A DNA stretch of 8,834 nucleotides, taken from assembly GCA_002685455.1 (NCBI GenBank), contig NYXF01000105.1, positions 1 through 8,834 of the forward strand. Reading direction: 5' to 3'. The position numbers were made by a program, and so were the translations under genes. This document shows, piece by piece, positions 1-7,093 of the stretch. Below the pieces are notes generated by a model, which was not told the DNA's origin, did no database searches, and saw only the letters and a program-made list of their open reading frames with translations. Within the stretch, counting starts at the first letter, position 1; each line of letters begins with the position of its first letter. Source of the stretch: Porticoccus sp. Its GTDB lineage: Bacteria > Pseudomonadota > Gammaproteobacteria > Pseudomonadales > Porticoccaceae.

Positions 1-840
1 GATCCTGGGGCAGTTGGTCCAAAAAGACTAATGGAGAAACATGTAGTCCTAGCTATAAGTCAAGAACTGAAAAAATTATTGGACCAAGAAAATGGCTATA
101 GTGCAGTTCTAATTCGATCAAGTGACTATTATGTGCCCTTGCGCAAGCGTATCAAAATAGCCCATAAAAAACGTGCTGATATATTTATTTCTATTCATGC
201 TGATGCCTTTAACAAGCCTAGTGCAAAAGGAGCATCCGTATTTATATTATCTCAAAGTGGTGCTACCAGTGAAACTGCTCGTTACCTAGCAAAAAGAGAA
301 AATAGTACTGACTTAATCGGCGGTTCTGGTAGCGTTAGTCTTGATGATAAAGATCCTGTGTTGGCGAGTGTGCTTTTAGATTTATCGATGACTGCTACAC
401 TAAAAAGTAGCTTAGATCTTGGAAACTCAGTTCTAAAATCTATGGGACAAATAGCTAGGTTGCATAAAAAATATGTTGAAGAGGCTGCGTTTGTGGTATT
501 GAAGTCCCCAGATATTCCCTCTATTCTTATAGAAACTGGATTTATTTCGAATCCCTCCGAAGCTAAAAAATTAGCAAATAAAAACTACCAAAAAAAGATG
601 GCTCATTCTATTTTTAAGGGTATAACTCAATATTTCTATGGTAATTATCCTATCGGCACCGTCCTATCCTCAGGGAGATTAGATGTCAAGATATCTCAAT
701 CTTACATTGTTTTACCTGGTGATACAGCATACGGAATTTCTAAAAAGTATAACATTTCTTTAAAAAAACTAATTGACTTAAATAACTTAAAGGAGGGAAA
801 CATATATGTCGGGCAGAAACTTAGAATACCTAAAAAGTGA
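1..840 (+). CDS. N-acetylmuramoyl-L-alanine amidase, AmiB/AmiC type with LysM (5' partial)
   Basis: A periplasmic zinc amidase that cuts the bond between MurNAc and the stem peptide during cell separation. The frame is open from base 1 and the first codons (DPGAVGPKRLMEKHV) are the conserved start of the Amidase_3 core, so the ATG at 31 is internal; the signal peptide, any AMIN domain and the first zinc histidine lie outside the window. Visible residues, numbered from base 1: zinc ligands Glu12 (EKHVV) and His66 (SIHAD), and catalytic Glu178 (IETGFISNP). A helical insert at about 118-146 (DPVLASVLLDLSMTATLKSS) matches the autoinhibitory segment of AmiB/AmiC amidases, which in E. coli is displaced by EnvC or NlpD. 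A LysM peptidoglycan-binding domain spans about 234-279. AmiB and AmiC cannot be told apart without the N terminus. The gene is convergent with the next one, and mutL, a common amiB neighbour, does not follow. Confidence 0.95.
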   Translation, partial: DPGAVGPKRLMEKHVVLAISQELKKLLDQENGYSAVLIRSSDYYVPLRKRIKIAHKKRADIFISIHADAFNKPSAKGASVFILSQSGATSETARYLAKRENSTDLIGGSGSVSLDDKDPVLASVLLDLSMTATLKSSLDLGNSVLKSMGQIARLHKKYVEEAAFVVLKSPDIPSILIETGFISNPSEAKKLANKNYQKKMAHSIFKGITQYFYGNYPIGTVLSSGRLDVKISQSYIVLPGDTAYGISKKYNISLKKLIDLNNLKEGNIYVGQKLRIPKK

Positions 841-867
841 AAAAGATAATTTAAATTAAAGGCATAT

Positions 868-895
868 TTTTGATGCGATAACTATTACATCAAAA
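868..895. terminator. possible bidirectional terminator between convergent genes
   Basis: A perfect 8-base inverted repeat (TTTTGATG at 868-875, CATCAAAA at 888-895) with a 12-base loop lies 28 bases past the amidase stop and overlaps the stop codon of the convergent gene. The stem is AT-rich, so it would be weak; the short T/A tracts on both sides fit a bidirectional terminator. Placement is the main argument. Confidence 0.3.
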
Positions 896-1270
896 TAATA
901 TACCAGCACCTTTTTTAGGGACATGTTTTTGCGTTACCTGCCAAAAACTGTCATTCCAGAAAGCATGTGCTTTTGTTGTCCTGATACTATAGGCATGATA
1001 GCCAACAAATAAAATTCCATCGTCTTCAATTTTGAATACTTTTGCTTCCATACCTGGATCTTCTTTGTAACCTTTCAAAATTATGAAGTCACCGACAGCA
1101 ACATCTGGCCTTTCCATCACATGCCCTATTAACAAAAAAACATATTTTATATTGCTAAACAAACTATGTGAATATGTAAATACGATTTTTTGCCCAATAT
1201 TTGTGAAAAGGCCAGAGCATATTAATTTCATTGAGTCTATTGTTTTCAAAAAATTATCAAGATAATCCAT
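890..1270 (-). CDS. small protein of unknown function downstream of cysE
   Basis: I do not recognise this protein (126 residues from the first ATG). Two starts are possible. The ATG at 1270 overlaps the last 14 bases of cysE and would couple the two genes, but has no Shine-Dalgarno. Codon 52 (ATG at 1117) has AGGG six bases upstream and would give a 75-residue protein. The part after residue 52 reads like a compact beta-rich domain: VGDFIILKGY, then GMEAKVFKIEDDGILFVGY, then a tryptophan-containing AFWNDSFWQV, ending in the basic stretch QKHVPKKGAGILF. This would suit an SH3/KOW-like small barrel, which is inference only. The first 51 residues look less protein-like, although 51 open codons in AT-rich DNA are mildly unlikely by chance. 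No signal peptide or clear membrane segment is visible. The gene probably shares the cysE transcript. Confidence 0.6.
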   Translation of the reverse strand: MDYLDNFLKTIDSMKLICSGLFTNIGQKIVFTYSHSLFSNIKYVFLLIGHVMERPDVAVGDFIILKGYKEDPGMEAKVFKIEDDGILFVGYHAYSIRTTKAHAFWNDSFWQVTQKHVPKKGAGILF

Positions 1271-2045
1271 GGTCCATTTTTTCTGCAGGGGAGCCTGCTT
1301 CTGTATACCCTACAATTTCTGCAGGCACACCAGAAGCAACTGAATGCGGAGGGATATCTCTCAGAACTACGCTTGCCGCAATAATTTTTGAACCCTCACC
1401 AATCTCAATATTACCAAGTATAGTTGCACCAGGACCTAGCAGCACTCCACTTCGAATTTTTGGATGGCGATCACCGCTTTCTTTTCCTGTGCCCCCTAAT
1501 GTAACTCCTTGTAGTATAGATACACAATCTTCTACGACTGCGGTTTCTCCTATTACAAGACCTGTTGAATGATCAAACATTACCCCATTTCCAATCTTTG
1601 CAGCTGGATGAATATCAACATCGAAAATTACAGATATCCTATTTTGTAACATTAAAGCTAGATTTTTCCTGTTTTGAGACCAAAGTGAGTGAGTAGCTCT
1701 CCATGCTTGAAGTGCATGAAATCCTTTATAGTAAAGGAAGGCAGATAATAAATTGTTACACGCGGAATCGCGATTAACTAACGCTTGTATATCATTATAG
1801 ATTGCCTCTTGGATTTGGGTGCTATCTTTGAAAGCCTCATTAAATACAAGCTGTAAATTAGTTTCCGAAATAGAGTTGTCATGAAGCTTGTTTGCTAATA
1901 AGAAACTTAAAGAAGTAATTAATGATTTATGATTCATTACGACAGTATTAATATAATTATTGAGAATCGGCTCATTTTCGGCAATCTCTTGGGCGTCCTT
2001 CTTTATGTTTTTCCACAGTAATTCTAAAGATAAATCTCGATTCAT
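1257..2045 (-). CDS. cysE: serine O-acetyltransferase
   Basis: Makes O-acetylserine from serine and acetyl-CoA, the first step of cysteine synthesis in the cytoplasm. At 262 residues it follows E. coli CysE (273) along nearly its whole length. The N-terminal helical SATase domain covers about 5-110 (LELLWKNIKKDAQEIAENEP, then LLYLKGFHALQA-like YYKGFHALQA). The left-handed beta-helix with hexapeptide repeats follows, with VDIHPAAKIG (Asp144), FDHSTG (His159) and GDRHPKI (His194), which correspond to the E. coli catalytic and substrate residues Asp143, His158 and His193. The protein stops at ...EKMDHGLS, about a dozen residues short of E. coli CysE, whose last residues end in an isoleucine that docks in cysteine synthase CysK. 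The start at 2045 has only a weak GGTG ahead of it. The gene is divergent from bioB. Confidence 0.96.
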   Translation of the reverse strand: MNRDLSLELLWKNIKKDAQEIAENEPILNNYINTVVMNHKSLITSLSFLLANKLHDNSISETNLQLVFNEAFKDSTQIQEAIYNDIQALVNRDSACNNLLSAFLYYKGFHALQAWRATHSLWSQNRKNLALMLQNRISVIFDVDIHPAAKIGNGVMFDHSTGLVIGETAVVEDCVSILQGVTLGGTGKESGDRHPKIRSGVLLGPGATILGNIEIGEGSKIIAASVVLRDIPPHSVASGVPAEIVGYTEAGSPAEKMDHGLS

Positions 2046-2082
2046 TTAAGCACCAACTTCAATAGATGTAATATTTCTTCCT

Positions 2083-2121
2083 ATTATATCTTATTTAATT
2101 TTTTTCACCTTGATTAGTCAA
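2083..2121 (-). promoter_or_regulatory. possible cysE promoter elements
   Basis: On the minus strand a perfect TATAAT lies at 2088-2083, about 38 bases before the cysE start, but no good -35 sits 16-18 bases ahead of it. Alternatively TTGACT (2121-2116) pairs with TTAAAT (2098-2093) at a 17-base spacing. TTGACT is the left half of the palindrome that also covers the bioB -35 box, so a single bound repressor could affect both promoters. Which element is used cannot be decided from the sequence. Confidence 0.3.
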
Positions 2122-2146
2122 CGTAAATTATTTTTTCGGTTGACAG
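2115..2146. promoter_or_regulatory. probable BirA (biotin repressor) operator
   Basis: Two half-sites in inverted orientation, TAGTCAACG (2115-2123) and GGTTGACAG (2138-2146), are separated by 14 bases; their cores GTCAAC and GTTGAC are exact reverse complements. The form resembles the proteobacterial BirA operator, TTGTAAACC - about 14-16 bases - GGTTTACAA, with 6/9 and 7/9 matches. The right half contains the bioB -35 hexamer, where a bound repressor would block RNA polymerase. It sits in the divergent region in front of a biotin operon, which supports the reading. It would require a BirA with an N-terminal helix-turn-helix elsewhere in the genome. Confidence 0.6.
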
Positions 2147-2167
2147 ATGTTCTAACTCGCATATGAT
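2140..2167 (+). promoter_or_regulatory. sigma70 promoter of the biotin operon
   Basis: TTGACA (2140-2145) and TATGAT (2162-2167) are separated by 16 bases: a perfect -35 and a 5/6 -10. Transcription would start near 2174, giving a leader of about 25 bases before the bioB ATG at 2199. The -35 box lies within the probable BirA operator. Confidence 0.8.
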
Positions 2168-2198
2168 ATGTTTTGGTAGTATTTATCAGAGGTATATT

Positions 2199-3257
2199 AT
2201 GTCAATCAATTATTTAAGTTCCATACGTCACGATTGGTCAAAGCAACAAGTTTCAGATTTACTTGAACGGCCTTTCAACGATTTAATATTCCAAGCTCAA
2301 TTAGTCCATCGTGAGAATTTTAATCCTAATGAGGTTCAACTTAGCACTTTACTATCTATTAAAACTGGTGCTTGCCCTGAAGATTGCAAGTATTGTCCTC
2401 AAAGTATCCGTTACGATACTGGCCTCGAGATTGAAAAATTACTTAGTGTCGAAAAAGTATTAAAAGAGGCAAAATTAGCTAAAGAAGCTGGTGCAACTCG
2501 TTTTTGCATGGGTGCTGCATGGCGTTCACCAAAAGATAAAGATTTACCATATGTGACAAAGATGGTGGAGGAGGTAAAAAACTTAGGATTAGAAACTTGT
2601 ATGACTTTAGGTATGCTAAAGGAAAATCAAGCTGAAGCATTGGCAGATGCCGGTTTAGATTACTATAATCATAATCTTGACACTTCGCCTGAATACTACG
2701 GGGAAGTTATTACCACACGAACGTACTCTGATCGTATAAATACCTTAAAAAATGTAAGAAAATTTGGCATGAAAATTTGCTCCGGAGGTATTGTTGGTAT
2801 GGGTGAGGCTAAAAAAGATAGGGCTGGATTACTGATGCAGTTAGCAAATTTACCGCAACACCCGGAGTCAGTGCCTATAAATATGTTAGTAAAAGTTGAT
2901 GGTACACCATTTGAAAATGAAAAAAACCTCGATCCGTTTGAGTTTGTTCGAACGATTGCAGTAGCTCGCATCATGATGCCTAAGTCTCATGTGAGATTAT
3001 CAGCAGGTAGAGAGAGTATGAATGATGAGCTTCAAGCATTATCCTTTTTCGCCGGAGCAAACTCTATATTTTATTGTGATTCGCTTTTAACAACTTCTAA
3101 CCCTGAAGCTAATAAGGATATGGCTCTACTTAAAAGATTAGGCATTGCTCCTGAGAAAAATAAAATACAAAAAAATCCCTCAGATCAAGAAGAAGTTCTC
3201 CATAAAAAAATATTAGCAGCTAAAACCGATCATTTATTTTATAACGCTGTCAATTAG
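2199..3257 (+). CDS. bioB: biotin synthase
   Basis: A radical-SAM enzyme that inserts sulfur into dethiobiotin, the last step of biotin synthesis. It has 352 residues, against 346 in E. coli. The 4Fe-4S cluster motif CPEDCKYC gives Cys59, Cys63 and Cys66. The residues that in E. coli hold the sacrificial 2Fe-2S cluster are all present: Cys103 (RFCMGAAWR), Cys134 (ETCMTLGML), Cys194 ([11 protein letters not shown]) and Arg267 ([10 protein letters not shown]). [13 protein letters not shown] (155-167) is also typical. The chosen start is the ATG at 2199, with AGAGG (2188-2192) six bases before it. An in-frame ATG at 2163 lies inside the -10 box and cannot be the start. This is the first gene of the operon, probably repressed by BirA; bioF follows after 15 bases. 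Confidence 0.98.
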   Translation: MSINYLSSIRHDWSKQQVSDLLERPFNDLIFQAQLVHRENFNPNEVQLSTLLSIKTGACPEDCKYCPQSIRYDTGLEIEKLLSVEKVLKEAKLAKEAGATRFCMGAAWRSPKDKDLPYVTKMVEEVKNLGLETCMTLGMLKENQAEALADAGLDYYNHNLDTSPEYYGEVITTRTYSDRINTLKNVRKFGMKICSGGIVGMGEAKKDRAGLLMQLANLPQHPESVPINMLVKVDGTPFENEKNLDPFEFVRTIAVARIMMPKSHVRLSAGRESMNDELQALSFFAGANSIFYCDSLLTTSNPEANKDMALLKRLGIAPEKNKIQKNPSDQEEVLHKKILAAKTDHLFYNAVN

Positions 3258-3272
3258 GAAAATCGATTCATT

Positions 3273-4454
3273 ATGAATTCAATGGATCACAAACTTTCTA
3301 TTAAGCTTGCACAACGAAAAAAAGCAGGTCTTTATCGGCAGCGATATTTGTTACAGTCGCCGCAGTCCTCAAGAGTCATAGTTGATGGAAAAAAATATAT
3401 AGCTTTTTGTAGTAATGATTATCTTGGTCTTGCAAATCATCCGTCTGTTATAGATAGCTTCAAGAAAGGTCTTGAGGTTTCGGGAGTCGGTAGTGGGGCG
3501 TCACATTTAATTTATGGGCATTCAGCTGAACATAGCGCATTGGAAGAGGAGCTTGCAGAATTTACTCAAAGACCAAGAGCCCTTTTATTTTCGACAGGCT
3601 ATATGGCTAACCTTGGGGTTATAAACGCACTATGCGGCAGAGGTGATAATATTTTTGAAGACAGATTAAATCATGCTTCTTTAATTGATGCTGGTACGAC
3701 TAGCCTGTCAAAATTTTCACGCTATAGCCATTCAAATACACTAGATTTAACAGATAGAATGAAAAAAGTCTCTGGGATTAAGATAGTTGTAACAGACGGG
3801 GTATTTAGTATGGATGGGGATATTGCAAAAATCCCACAACTTGCTGAAGTCTGTCAAAGAAGACAGGGATGGCTCATGGTCGATGATGCACATGGGTTTG
3901 GAGTTATGGGAAAAAATGGCGGTGGCTTAGCTGAACATTTTAATCTTACCATCAAAGAAATACCTATCCTAGTTGGGACTCTTGGCAAAGCATTTGGAAC
4001 TTTTGGGGCTTTTGTTGCAGGTTCTGAAGAACTTGTCGAAACTTTAGTGCAATTTTCGAGAACCTATATTTACACTACAGCATTACCGCCAGCAATTGCC
4101 TCAGCAACACGCACAAGTCTTAAGATATCGCAACACGAGTCATGGCGTCGTGAGAAGCTTAATCATTTAATAGCCCACTTTAGATCTGTAGCAGAGTCTC
4201 TAGATATCAAGTTAATGGAGTCTGCAACTCCAATACAGCCGGTTCTTTTATATGATGATAATCTTGTAATTAAAGTTGCTGAGTGCCTAAAAAAAAATGG
4301 CTTCCTTGTCGGTGCAATCCGTCCGCCAACAGTGCCTAAAAATACTTCAAGATTACGAGTAACAATTTCAGCAAAACATGAAGAAGAAGATATAGAGGCT
4401 TTTCTTCAGTCACTTCAAAGTATTCTCAAGAATTTAAGGGTTACGGCTAAATGA
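3273..4454 (+). CDS. bioF: 8-amino-7-oxononanoate synthase (KAPA synthase)
   Basis: A PLP enzyme of the alpha-oxoamine synthase family that condenses pimeloyl-ACP (or -CoA) with L-alanine to KAPA, releasing CO2. The 393-residue length is close to E. coli BioF (384). Motifs: FCSNDYLGLANHP (45-57), GSGASHLIYGHSAEH (73-87), DRLNHASL with His134, VDDAHGFGV with Asp204 and His207 around the cofactor, and TLGKAFG with Lys239 as the PLP Schiff-base lysine. AGGAA overlaps the bioB stop 12 bases ahead of the ATG at 3273; a second in-frame ATG at 3282 is farther from it and less likely. The stop overlaps the next start as ATGA, so translation is probably coupled. A run of nine A at 4289-4297 lies inside the gene. 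Confidence 0.97.
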   Translation: MNSMDHKLSIKLAQRKKAGLYRQRYLLQSPQSSRVIVDGKKYIAFCSNDYLGLANHPSVIDSFKKGLEVSGVGSGASHLIYGHSAEHSALEEELAEFTQRPRALLFSTGYMANLGVINALCGRGDNIFEDRLNHASLIDAGTTSLSKFSRYSHSNTLDLTDRMKKVSGIKIVVTDGVFSMDGDIAKIPQLAEVCQRRQGWLMVDDAHGFGVMGKNGGGLAEHFNLTIKEIPILVGTLGKAFGTFGAFVAGSEELVETLVQFSRTYIYTTALPPAIASATRTSLKISQHESWRREKLNHLIAHFRSVAESLDIKLMESATPIQPVLLYDDNLVIKVAECLKKNGFLVGAIRPPTVPKNTSRLRVTISAKHEEEDIEAFLQSLQSILKNLRVTAK

Positions 4455-6100
4455 TTGCCAATAAAAATTTTAGCTTGACCAATAAATTAACTACTTACAA
4501 CTATCCATGCACAGGAGAGCCTTTCCAGCCAGATCCGTTGGTGCTAATTCACGGCTGGGGTTCCAGTAGTGATACTTGGCATTCGATTCTGCCTGAGCTA
4601 AGAAAACATCTTCATGTCATAGCTCTTGATCTCCCTGGATTCGGGAATAACGACTACGATGAACAACATATCAACTTTCTTGATCAGCGACTTTTGGTTA
4701 CTAGTTATGTTGACGCTATTATGCGCGTGATACCAACTAACTCTAGTTTAATGGGCTGGTCTTTAGGCGGCGCAATAGCTACAGCAATGATAGGTCAGTA
4801 TCCTTCAAAATTATCAAATCTAATAACAATTGCCACTAATCCGTGCTTTTTACGAAAAGAAGAATGGAGTAATGGAATGTCAAATAAGCTATTTACTAAT
4901 TTTTTTGAATTATTTAAAAATGACCCCTCAGCCTGCTTAAGAAATTTTAATTATTTGCAGTGCTCAGGTGATTTAGAGGAAAAAAAGCTATCAAAATTTT
5001 TAAAACTCAGTGAAACAAAAAATTTTTCTTCTTTCGATGATTTATCCAAAAATAATAAACATCTTCTTTGGCTATCTGCTTTAAAACTTTTGGGTGAAAT
5101 TGATAATAGACAGATTTTGGCATCGCTAGAGCTACCCAGCCTTCATTTTTTTGGTCAGAATGATCAATTAGTAAATGCCCAAGTTGCTGACGAAATCACA
5201 AGACTGAATTCGTCACATGAAGTTAAAGTTTATGAGCAGAAATCCCATTTGCTCCATATAAGTTCTGCAAAAGAAATATCGTCTAATACAATTGATTTTT
5301 TAAAAGAGAATCGTTTTTTTTTAAACAAAAAGAAAATAGCTCTCTCTTTTAGTAGTGCTGCGACTACATATGAGTCAGTGTCTAGATTACAACGTCAAAC
5401 TGGGAAAAAGTTATTAGATATGCTACCTGAGGAAATAAAGCCAATCAATATTGTTGATCTCGGCTGCGGTACTGGGTATTGCATTAAGTCTATTCGAAAA
5501 AAAAACAGCGCTTCAAAAATTATAGGACTAGATTTGGCTGAGGGTATGTTGAAAATTGCAAAATCAAAAATTGACTATTCTGATATATGGGTTTGTGGTG
5601 ATGCTGAAAATATACCATTGTCTGATAATTCAATAGATATTATATTTTCTAATCTAACTTTCCAGTGGTGTAATCAAACCAAAAGATTGTCAAAAGAGAT
5701 TGGACGCGTTTTAAAGCCTGGCGGTAAACTTTTTTTCACATCTCTAGGCAAAAATACTTTATGTGAATTGAAAAAATCATGGATGAAAGTCGATAATTAC
5801 ATTCACGTAAACAGATTTCTAGATCCAGATACTTTGAGAGAAATTTTTTTTAATCAAGGCATTTACTTTGAGAGCTATGAAGTTTGTAACTATCATCTTA
5901 AGTATAATGAGCTGAGTCAGCTAACACGCGAGCTCAAAAAATTGGGGGCTCATAATTTAAATTCAGGCCAAAAAAAAGTAATGACTAGTAAAAAAAATAT
6001 CCGTAATCTTATAAATGCTTATGATAAGTATAGAGATTCGGACGGAAACTTAACTGCCACATGGCAAGTGGTTTATGGGGTAGGTACTCTCGGTGCATAA
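4451..6100 (+). CDS. bioHC: bifunctional pimeloyl-ACP methyl ester esterase / malonyl-ACP O-methyltransferase (BioH-BioC fusion)
   Basis: This gene joins the enzymes that open and close pimelate synthesis: BioC puts a methyl group on malonyl-ACP so it can be elongated, and BioH removes it from pimeloyl-ACP methyl ester. Residues 1 to about 285 are an alpha/beta hydrolase with LIHGWGSSSDTW (oxyanion region, 32-43), the nucleophile Ser104 in GWSLGG, NPCFLRKEEW (130-139, matching SPCFSARDEW of E. coli BioH), Asp238 (FFGQND) and His266 (KSHLLHIS). From about 293 the BioC domain begins: KIALSFSSAATTYE, SAM motif I VDLGCGTG (335-342), GLDLAEGMLKIA (359-370), SNLTFQWC (400-407), GRVLKPGGKLFFTSL and HVNRFLDP (452-459). 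Such fusions are known (annotated BioHC, for example in Saccharophagus). The start overlaps bioF as ATGA. The linker holds a nine-T run at 5314-5322. Confidence 0.95.
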   Translation: MIANKNFSLTNKLTTYNYPCTGEPFQPDPLVLIHGWGSSSDTWHSILPELRKHLHVIALDLPGFGNNDYDEQHINFLDQRLLVTSYVDAIMRVIPTNSSLMGWSLGGAIATAMIGQYPSKLSNLITIATNPCFLRKEEWSNGMSNKLFTNFFELFKNDPSACLRNFNYLQCSGDLEEKKLSKFLKLSETKNFSSFDDLSKNNKHLLWLSALKLLGEIDNRQILASLELPSLHFFGQNDQLVNAQVADEITRLNSSHEVKVYEQKSHLLHISSAKEISSNTIDFLKENRFFLNKKKIALSFSSAATTYESVSRLQRQTGKKLLDMLPEEIKPINIVDLGCGTGYCIKSIRKKNSASKIIGLDLAEGMLKIAKSKIDYSDIWVCGDAENIPLSDNSIDIIFSNLTFQWCNQTKRLSKEIGRVLKPGGKLFFTSLGKNTLCELKKSWMKVDNYIHVNRFLDPDTLREIFFNQGIYFESYEVCNYHLKYNELSQLTRELKKLGAHNLNSGQKKVMTSKKNIRNLINAYDKYRDSDGNLTATWQVVYGVGTLGA

Positions 6101-6773
6101 ATCTTATTTTGTTACAGGAACTAATACAGGTGTTGGTAAAACATACGTAGGTATAGGTATTCTTGCCGCAGCCGCTAAAAAAGGTCTTTCAACAGCTGGC
6201 TTTAAACCAGTTGCTGCTGGTTGTGATTTGACAGCAGATGGCTTAAAAAACGACGATGCACTGAAGCTATTATCTCAAAGCTCATTACCTTTAAGCTACG
6301 AACAAGTAAATCCTATAGCGCTAAAACCAGCTATCGCACCCCACATAGCAGCTGGAGAGATGGGTCAGCGTTTGAGTGTTGATCGATTAGCTGGGTTTTA
6401 TAGAGGGCTCATGACCAATAAACCAGATTTCTGTATAGTGGAAGGTGCTGGTGGTTGGAGGGTTCCAATAAATAACCAAGAAACTTTTTCTGATCTTCCA
6501 AAACTAATCAAGCTTCCAGTGATACTTGTTGTGGGAATAGAGCTTGGCTGCATTAATCACACTATTCTGACTGTAGAGGCTATTCATAAAGACGGTTTAG
6601 TATTAACGGGCTGGGTTGCTAATCAGATAGCCCCATCCATGGATCGTTACAGAGAAAACATATCGACCCTACAGCACTGGATTGAGTCACCCATGATTGG
6701 CGAAATAGCTTACAATCCTGGTGCTTCGGTTGATGAGGTGGCTAGTCAACTTGATATGAAATATTTGTTATAA
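6093..6773 (+). CDS. bioD: ATP-dependent dethiobiotin synthetase
   Basis: Closes the ureido ring of dethiobiotin from DAPA, CO2 and ATP. Its 226 residues match E. coli BioD (225). Walker A is GTNTGVGKT (9-17), followed by GFKPVAAGC with the carbamate-binding Lys38, NDDALKLL (53-60), VEGAGGWRVPI (116-126), VVGIELGCINHTILT (146-160) and the nucleotide-binding ANQI (176-179). Translation starts at GTG (6093), overlapping the last eight bases of bioHC. GGGGTAGG ends eight bases ahead of the GTG and supports this start. The overlap and absence of a gap place it as the last clear biotin gene of the operon. Confidence 0.97.
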   Translation: MHKSYFVTGTNTGVGKTYVGIGILAAAAKKGLSTAGFKPVAAGCDLTADGLKNDDALKLLSQSSLPLSYEQVNPIALKPAIAPHIAAGEMGQRLSVDRLAGFYRGLMTNKPDFCIVEGAGGWRVPINNQETFSDLPKLIKLPVILVVGIELGCINHTILTVEAIHKDGLVLTGWVANQIAPSMDRYRENISTLQHWIESPMIGEIAYNPGASVDEVASQLDMKYLL

Positions 6774-6817
6774 TATTTGAAAAAGGTTGTTTATAATTTT
6801 AAAGGAAGGTGAATTTT

Positions 6818-7006
6818 ATGGGCATGAGAAGCAAGGAAGAGTATAACGAAGAGGATTTAGATAGAATTAGCCAGGTAGTTAATTCTGGAATTCATTCAAT
6901 TGACCGAAAACCTTTTAGATTTAGACTGTTGTTCCTGTGGTGGATTGTGGTTGGAATATTAGGCGTCATTAGTTGGCTGTCAGCAAAGATAGTTGGAGTC
7001 GTTTGA
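6818..7006 (+). CDS. small single-pass membrane protein, DUF3094-like
   Basis: A 62-residue protein with an acidic N-terminal part (RSKEEYNEEDLDRI), a positively charged turn DRKPFRFR (29-36) and one hydrophobic helix at about 37-58 (LLFLWWIVVGILGVISWLSA). By the positive-inside rule the N terminus should be cytoplasmic. The pattern of short polar head, RKPFR and one membrane helix resembles the gammaproteobacterial family DUF3094, of unknown function; that match is from memory and only moderate. The start at ATG 6818 has a strong GGAAGG (6804-6809) eight bases before it; the in-frame GTG at 6809 lies in this ribosome site and is rejected. It lies 44 bases after bioD. A TATAAT at 6792-6797 has no matching -35, so read-through from the biotin operon is as likely as its own promoter. 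Confidence 0.75.
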   Translation: MGMRSKEEYNEEDLDRISQVVNSGIHSIDRKPFRFRLLFLWWIVVGILGVISWLSAKIVGVV

Positions 7007-7093
7007 CTTGAGTTTAAAATATAATGCAGAATTTTTAGTGATACATTACAAGTTCTTTCTGAAATTACCCTCTACCCAACTATATTTTGGACA
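7007..7093. other. convergent intergenic spacer, no clear terminator
   Basis: This AT-rich gap separates the small membrane protein from the convergent oxidoreductase. I looked for a hairpin with a T-tract on either strand and found only a very weak GTGA/TTAC pairing near 7039-7050. Nothing else is supported. Confidence 0.5.

Noticed and set aside
31..33. ATG at 31 as start of the amidase
   Set aside because: The frame is open to base 1 and the upstream codons encode the conserved DPGAVGP of the catalytic domain, so the gene is cut by the window edge.
1083..1572. Plus-strand open frames at 1083-1265 and 1231-1572
   Set aside because: They lie antisense to the small unknown gene and cysE, have no family features, and cysE on the other strand is unmistakable.
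2163..2198. Upstream ATG of bioB adding 12 residues
   Set aside because: The ATG is part of the TATGAT -10 box and would precede the transcription start; the ATG at 2199 has a good AGAGG.
2046..2198. Riboswitch or attenuator ahead of bioB or cysE
   Set aside because: The bioB leader is only about 25 bases and no stable hairpin set or known riboswitch core is visible in the cysE leader.
2696..2974. Minus-strand open frame at 2696-2974
   Set aside because: It is antisense inside bioB, whose conserved residues fill the plus strand there.
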